Source: Gammaproteobacteria bacterium (GTDB lineage: Bacteria > Pseudomonadota > Gammaproteobacteria > JAABTG01). From it: a stretch of 64,000 nucleotides of DNA. The notes under the pieces were generated by a model that saw nothing but the letters and a program-made list of their open reading frames with translations, made no database searches and had not been told where the DNA came from. Both the position numbers and the translations under genes were made by a program. Of this stretch, positions 59,843 through 64,000 are shown one piece after another. The stretch lies in contig JAXHLS010000006.1 in assembly GCA_034522055.1 (NCBI GenBank), forward strand, positions 248,001 through 312,000. The letters are read 5' to 3'. Within the stretch, counting starts at the first letter, position 1. Each line of letters opens with the position of its first letter.

Positions 59843-61153
59843 ATGGCTAAGCCGAGAAGAACTCATCAGGCATTTCTTGCTTTACTGCAAGGAAAAGAGG
59901 CAAAGGGCCTCGCAGTCACTACTGCCGAAATCTTGGCCGCGACAGAATGGAAAGCGGTGTCGCTTGAGACCTACGTCAATAAGGGTCAGCTATCCGAGTA
60001 TTTAAGCCAAATCGATGAAGGAAAATTCGCGGTCGCTAACACGTTGGCAGTCGACCCGCTTACCTTTAGTCGCAAGCTCTCTCAGAGCAAGCACCGCCGT
60101 GAACTGGGCTTTAACTGCAAATCCGGACTCGCAAAGGCCTTACTGAAGAAATCACGCGACAACATGATCTTGGCGCTCGAATTATACAACCGGCCTTCGC
60201 TGGAGAACCGACTTGACTCTTTCGTCCTTTGTTTCTGTGTTGCGTGGGAACAGCTTTTGAAGGCGATCATCATAGAACGTGATGGAGAGGGATCGATATT
60301 CAAGACCAGCACTAGGTCAGGGGCAATCCGAGAAACGATTTCTCTCCGAGAATGTTTGAATAGGCAATATAAGGAAAATAGCCCTATCCGCAAGAACGTC
60401 GCGCGAATTACTTATTACCGCGATCAGGCTGTCCATTTACTTATGCCAGAAGTTCAGGGAATAATGTCGCGTATATTTCAGTCGGGGATCATGAACTACA
60501 GTACGGCGTTCCAAAAGTTTTCCGAGCAGCAGTTTCTACCAACATCGCAAGCGGGGATGCTTTCCATAGTCGGCGATTTGGGCAGTTCATCGAATGCGGC
60601 AATTATCGCGAAGTACGGACAAGCGGTGGGGAAGGAGCTGATATCGATATCAGAGGCTCTGGAATCGGAAGCCAAGAATGTGGACGATATACAGTTTGCA
60701 ATTCCTCTCAATGTAAAGCTGGTGTTCGCAACAGATGATGATCAGGGCAACATGGTTACGCTCTCGAAAGCAGAAGCAGGCATGGAAGGTCTCGCGAACG
60801 CCATCGTCGTGGAGAAACCAGTCGACCGTAGCAAAACGCATCCATTTCGGGCTACCGACGCGGTTAAGGAGATTAATCGACGACTAAAGGAGCGGTACAG
60901 CGAAGACGTTTTGAGAGAATACTTAAAGGCTGGCAAGGCCAAGCCTGACCGTACGAGCATAAATGAATTCGATTTTCGAGCGCTTGCCTACAAACTAAAA
61001 TGGCGAAACAGCAACAACTCTGAACACTACCTGCACAAGAACCCGGAGACACGGTACTATTCCGACTCGGCAGTAGAGAAGTGCATCGAAAAGATCATGA
61101 ATACTAAGGGTTTCCTCGGTAGCGCGCGGGCCAGTGCTAGTGCAAAGAAATAG
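59843..61153 (+). CDS. DUF3644-like protein, 436 aa
   Basis: The middle of the protein (DNMILALELYNRPSLENRLD, FVLCFCVAWEQLLKAIIIER, ITYYRDQAVHLLMPEV) matches the DUF3644/HEPN-like pattern of predicted abortive-infection proteins. The N-terminus (FLALLQGKEAKGLAVTTAEI) may be a DNA-binding or adaptor domain, and the C-terminal 120 residues are basic. I chose the ATG at 59843 (MAKPRRTHQ); a start at 59831 adds four residues. Moderately AT-rich compared with neighbours. It lies between the IS21 element and the integrase, a common place for single-gene defence cargo. Confidence 0.65.
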   Translation: MAKPRRTHQAFLALLQGKEAKGLAVTTAEILAATEWKAVSLETYVNKGQLSEYLSQIDEGKFAVANTLAVDPLTFSRKLSQSKHRRELGFNCKSGLAKALLKKSRDNMILALELYNRPSLENRLDSFVLCFCVAWEQLLKAIIIERDGEGSIFKTSTRSGAIRETISLRECLNRQYKENSPIRKNVARITYYRDQAVHLLMPEVQGIMSRIFQSGIMNYSTAFQKFSEQQFLPTSQAGMLSIVGDLGSSSNAAIIAKYGQAVGKELISISEALESEAKNVDDIQFAIPLNVKLVFATDDDQGNMVTLSKAEAGMEGLANAIVVEKPVDRSKTHPFRATDAVKEINRRLKERYSEDVLREYLKAGKAKPDRTSINEFDFRALAYKLKWRNSNNSEHYLHKNPETRYYSDSAVEKCIEKIMNTKGFLGSARASASAKK

Positions 61154-61325
61154 TCGCGCATAACCAGACGCGGAACGTCACTCAATTCCATGGCCTACAT
61201 CAGGCTTTCAATTCGCTATGCGATCCGCCAACTGAAGAATATTCTCTTCTAGCGCTGGCTTACGTAAGCGCCGCGTGATTGTGGGTGAATATGGAGCCAC
61301 CCAAGTACAGTGAACGGGGACGCTT

Positions 61326-62518
61326 TCAAGCGTCCGTGCACCACCCCGCCCACGCCTTCATCAGCTCCCGACGGCGCTCCAATAGGTCTCCCCGCTGGTA
61401 GGCCGCCTCGGTCTTGCTGTCCAGCACGTGGGCCAGGGCCGCCTCGGCGAGTTCGCGGGGGTAGTTGGTGTGCTCGGCGGCCCAGTCCCGAAAGGTGGAC
61501 CGGAAGCCGTGGACGGTGATGTCGGTGCGCTCCAGGCGCCGTAACACGGCTGTCAGGGTCATGTTGCTGAGCGGCCGGCCGCGTTTTGACCCGGGAAGAC
61601 GTAGGGTTCCTCTTCTATATGGGGCAGGCCCTCCAGGAGCGTCACGGCATCCTCGGGGAGTGGCACTCGGTGAGGGCGGTTGGCCTTCATGCGTTCGGCC
61701 GGGATGGTCCAGACCTTCTGGTCGAGGTCGACCTCATCCCACCGGGCGCCAAGTACCTCCCCCGAGCGGCAGGCGGTCAGGATGGTGAACTCCAGTGCCT
61801 GGGCTCCGAGGCCGTCCTGGGCGCGGAGCAGGGCCATGAAGTCGGCCATCTCGGCCCAGGGCAGGGCCGCGAAGTGCTTCACCCGCTTCACCTTGCTCAC
61901 CTTCGGGAGCAGGTGGTCGAGGTGGCCTCGCCAGCGGGCCGGATTGGGGCCCGTGCGTTGCTCCAGGGCGATGGCATAGTCCAGGACCGCCTCGATGCGC
62001 TGGCGTACGCGTGAGGCCGTCTCCGGCTTCTCTGTCCAGATGGGCTTCAGGACATTGACGACCGCGTCCGTGTCCACCTGGGAAACGTCCAGGTCACCGA
62101 GGGTGGGAAAGGCGTAGCGCTCCAGGGTCGAGGTCCACTGGGCGGCGTGCTTGGCGTTGCGCCAGCCGTGCTGCTTTGATTCGATGAGCGCGGTTGCTGC
62201 GGCGAGGAAGGTGGCCCGCTTCCGTGCCCTGTGCTTTCCTCTGGCCTCCAGGGGGTCAACCTGATCCACCAGGTGAGCCCGCTGCTCTTCGGCCTTCTTG
62301 CGGGCCGTGGCGAGGTCGATGGTGGGGTAGGGGCCGAGCCCCATGTCCCGGCGCCTGCCGTTCAACATGTAGCGCAGGGTCCAACTCTTGGTGCCGGAGG
62401 GCTGGACCACCAGGTAGAGCCCGCGGCCGTCGGCATGATAGCCTCGCTTGGCGGTCTTGACCTTGGCGGCGCTCAGCCAGTAGGCCCCACTCCGCTTGGG
62501 GCGTCGTGTCTCTGTCAT
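61326..62518 (-). pseudogene. P4-type tyrosine integrase interrupted by a frameshift
   Basis: The N-terminal frame (62518 to 61559) has the DUF4102 arm-binding start (LSAAKVKTAKRGYHADGRGL), a core-binding domain, the first catalytic Arg in TACRSGEVLGARWDEV, and ends in EEPYVFPGQN plus junk. The second frame (61562 to 61326) continues MTLTAVLRRLE, VHGFRSTFRDWAAEH (His and Arg) and EAAYQRGDLLERRRELM (catalytic Tyr). A missing base in the run at 61584-61587 separates the two. Adding one A restores GQKRGRPLSNMTL, the expected bridge. It is either a true mutation that locks the island in place or a sequencing error. The integrase lies 300 bp from attR. Confidence 0.88.
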
Positions 62519-62682
62519 CCCATCAAAACGGTCGAATCGTCGTGGCAGGCTTAGCATGTTTCGGTCTTAGCCCAGTTCAGCGCACCTTGGACCGGAACGG
62601 CGGCCAGCGGGCGGCGAGGTTGGCAGGATCCGGCCGGACGGGTTGGATGCTGTGGGCAAGGGCGGGGAGGACGGGTGGTATT

Positions 62683-62703
62683 TGGTGCAAAAAGGGTGCA
62701 CCA
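62683..62703. promoter_or_regulatory. Inverted repeat between integrase and attR
   Basis: TGGTGCA (62683-62689) and TGCACCA (62697-62703) flank AAAAGGG. Similar GTGCAAAAAGGGTGCA stretches occur beside attachment sites of P4-type islands, so this may be an integrase arm or excisionase site. Confidence 0.5.
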
Positions 62704-62820
62704 ACCTGCTCAAACAGTCTTAAACGAACACAAACGCCAGTCTAGTGAAGTGACCTTAAGCTATTGTTTTAAGGGAGAATATGCAGCCTTTCGTTTGTGC
62801 TGATTTGAGTCCAGGGGGGA

Positions 62821-62879
62821 CTTGAAAACCGGCGACGGGCGACCGTCCGTGGGTTCGAATCCCACCCTCTCCGCCATTT
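62821..62879 (+). repeat. attR: 59-bp copy of the tRNA-Ser 3' end
   Basis: Identical to 12564-12622. It has the anticodon loop, variable arm, T-arm and acceptor 3' strand with CCA but no 5' half, so it is not a tRNA gene. It marks the right end of the island. Confidence 0.92.
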
Positions 62880-63216
62880 GCAATGTGGGCCCGTGAGCTC
62901 TTTCCTTTTCTGTGCTATTCCGCGGGTGAAGTGCCTGCACTAATCGATCCTCTCGGGCGCTATTCGCCGCCATGATCGGCAACGCAGGCATCCGTAACGC
63001 GTTGTAATCTTAAGAGTGTCAGGGAAAGTGGATTGTGTTAAGTTGATTTTGCAAGGCCATGGAGATCCCGTGGCAGGTGGCCGGCTCCGGGTTCTGACCC
63101 TGTCCCTTCGCCATTAGGAACCATTGCCTATCAATCCGATTTCGTCACCCGCGCGCCGCGGGGCCGCGGGAGCGTTGAGCGGGCATTCCCGGGATTTGGT
63201 CGCACAAGGAGGTCCA
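62880..63216. other. Chromosomal intergenic region right of the island
   Basis: About 340 bp with no gene I can support. It would have been directly downstream of tRNA-Ser before integration. An aaggagg ribosome site at 63206-63212 belongs to the next gene. Confidence 0.5.
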
Positions 63217-64000
63217 TTGATAGAGCCACCCTCTCCCCAGCCAGGCGCCGCGAACGCCGTCCCCGACAGTCGGGCGCGCTACCGCGGCGCCTTGCTGGGC
63301 CTCGCCGCCGGGGATGCCCTGGGCACCACGCTGGAGTTCGAGCCACCGGGTACCTTCACGCCCATAACGGACATGGTGGGGGGTGGACCGTTCGGCCTCG
63401 AGGCCGGCGAGTGGACCGATGACACCGCCATGGCCCTGTGCCTGGCGGCGAGCCTGGTGGAGTGTGAGGGCTTCGATCTGGTGGACCAGATGGAGCGCTA
63501 CGTGCGCTGGTATCGTAACGGCTATATGAGCGCCACCGGAAGCTGTTTCGACATCGGCCATACCGTGGCCGCAGCCCTCGCCCGTTTCGAGTCCCGCGGC
63601 AACCCCTTCGCGGGGGATCGCGCCCCCCGTTTCGGCGGCAATGGGTCCCTGATGCGTCTGGCCCCCGTGCCCCTGGCCTTCGCTCATGACCCGTACGAGG
63701 CCATCCGGCTGGCCGCTGTCATGTCCCGCACCACTCATTCGGCTGCGGAGCCCGTGAGCGCATGTCGCTACCTGGCCGGGCTCATGGTGGGGGCGCTGCG
63801 GGGCGTGCCCAAGGAGCGCTTGCTGGCCGCCCGTTACAGCCCCATGCCCGAGCTGTGGGACCATCACCCGCTGGCGCCGCGCGTGGATGCCGTGGCGGCC
63901 GGCTCTTTCAAGACCCGCCGGCCTCCGGATATTCGGGGAACGGGTTACGTGGTTCAAACCCTCGAGGCGGCGTTGTGGGCCTTCTGGACCACCGACGATT
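63217..64000 (+). CDS. ADP-ribosylglycohydrolase family protein (partial, C-terminus off window)
   Basis: Read by hand from a TTG at 63217 behind AAGGAGG. The protein has the DraG/ARH signature: RYRGALLGLAAGDALGTTLE, GEWTDDTAMALCLAAS (metal-binding Thr-Asp-Asp), and FGGNGSLMRLAPVPLAFA. Such enzymes remove ADP-ribose from proteins, DNA or small molecules using two Mg ions. The frame is open at base 64000. No ATG precedes the conserved region in frame, so TTG is the probable start. Single gene; its context beyond the window is unknown. Confidence 0.9.
   Translation, partial: MIEPPSPQPGAANAVPDSRARYRGALLGLAAGDALGTTLEFEPPGTFTPITDMVGGGPFGLEAGEWTDDTAMALCLAASLVECEGFDLVDQMERYVRWYRNGYMSATGSCFDIGHTVAAALARFESRGNPFAGDRAPRFGGNGSLMRLAPVPLAFAHDPYEAIRLAAVMSRTTHSAAEPVSACRYLAGLMVGALRGVPKERLLAARYSPMPELWDHHPLAPRVDAVAAGSFKTRRPPDIRGTGYVVQTLEAALWAFWTTDD

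Larger units (their letters stand above)
12564..62879. mobile_element. 50.3-kb genomic island integrated at tRNA-Ser
   Basis: The boundaries are the two 59-bp repeats. Inside lie a P4-type integrase next to the right end, an AlpA-type regulator, a primase/helicase, a serine recombinase, IS fragments, defence-type genes, an integron-like cassette cluster and many unrecognised small genes. Outside lie housekeeping genes. No conjugation genes are visible, so it resembles a P4-like or mobilisable/satellite island. The integrase sits at the end away from the intact tRNA and carries a frameshift. The mixed content suggests several insertions over time. Confidence 0.88.

Noticed and set aside
62821-62879. 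A second tRNA-Ser gene
   Set aside because: Only the 3' half from the anticodon loop is present; there is no 5' acceptor strand or D-arm. It is the attR copy.

Overview
The window comes from a GC-rich proteobacterium, most likely a gammaproteobacterium. The basis is a fused PntA, a periplasmic nitrate reductase operon, a tRNA-Ser and a P4-type integrase; I cannot name a genus. Three parts are visible: chromosome (1-12563), a 50.3 kb integrated genomic island (12564-62879), and chromosome again (62880-64000).

Left chromosome. A DUF58 gene and a transglutaminase-like gene lie on the minus strand. Diverging from them is a nap operon, napD-A-G-H-B-F, behind two FNR-type boxes. NapA is the long form and no napC is present, so NapG/NapH are the likely quinol-oxidising route. 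After these come pntB and pntA (proton-translocating transhydrogenase), a Bax-inhibitor-1/YccA-family membrane protein with a clear terminator, and an intact tRNA-Ser(UGA).

Island. A 59 bp perfect direct repeat marks the ends. One copy is the 3' part of tRNA-Ser from the anticodon loop on; the other lies at 62821-62879 beside a P4-type integrase that carries a frameshift. From left to right the island holds: (a) an AlpA-type regulator and a 1202-residue primase/helicase flanked by inverted repeats; (b) small genes, a nuclease and an island-borne csrA; (c) a frameshifted LuxR-type regulator, a sigma-54 promoter, a PEP-CTERM/DUF1566 protein and a truncated Avd-like gene, which looks like a dead diversity-generating retroelement; (d) a serine recombinase and gene scars; (e) a 20 kb defence-type operon (25464-45386); (f) unrecognised small genes, an IS4-family remnant and an SRAP protein; (g) four AT-rich small genes with attC-like sites, i.e. 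an integron-type cassette cluster without its integrase; (h) a TPR pair, a decaying IS21-family element and a DUF3644 protein; (i) the integrase.

The defence-type operon is the most interesting part. It joins a SNF2 helicase and a giant N6-adenine methyltransferase, as at the start of class 1 DISARM. Then come a HEPN-like protein and a ParA-like/P-loop double ATPase, a 2138-residue DruE-like DEAD helicase with DUF1998 and a C-terminal nuclease-like domain, and a UvrD helicase with a RelE/ParE-fold N-terminus. No drmA/drmB/drmC or other Druantia genes are present. A 50-codon relic of a second methyltransferase C-terminus sits just upstream of the giant helicase gene, so the HEPN/ATPase cassette appears to have been swapped into an older operon. 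The block is bracketed by two outward-facing copies of a conserved, roughly 140-160 bp promoter/terminator-like leader element. All functions are inferred from motifs read by eye; no database search was run.
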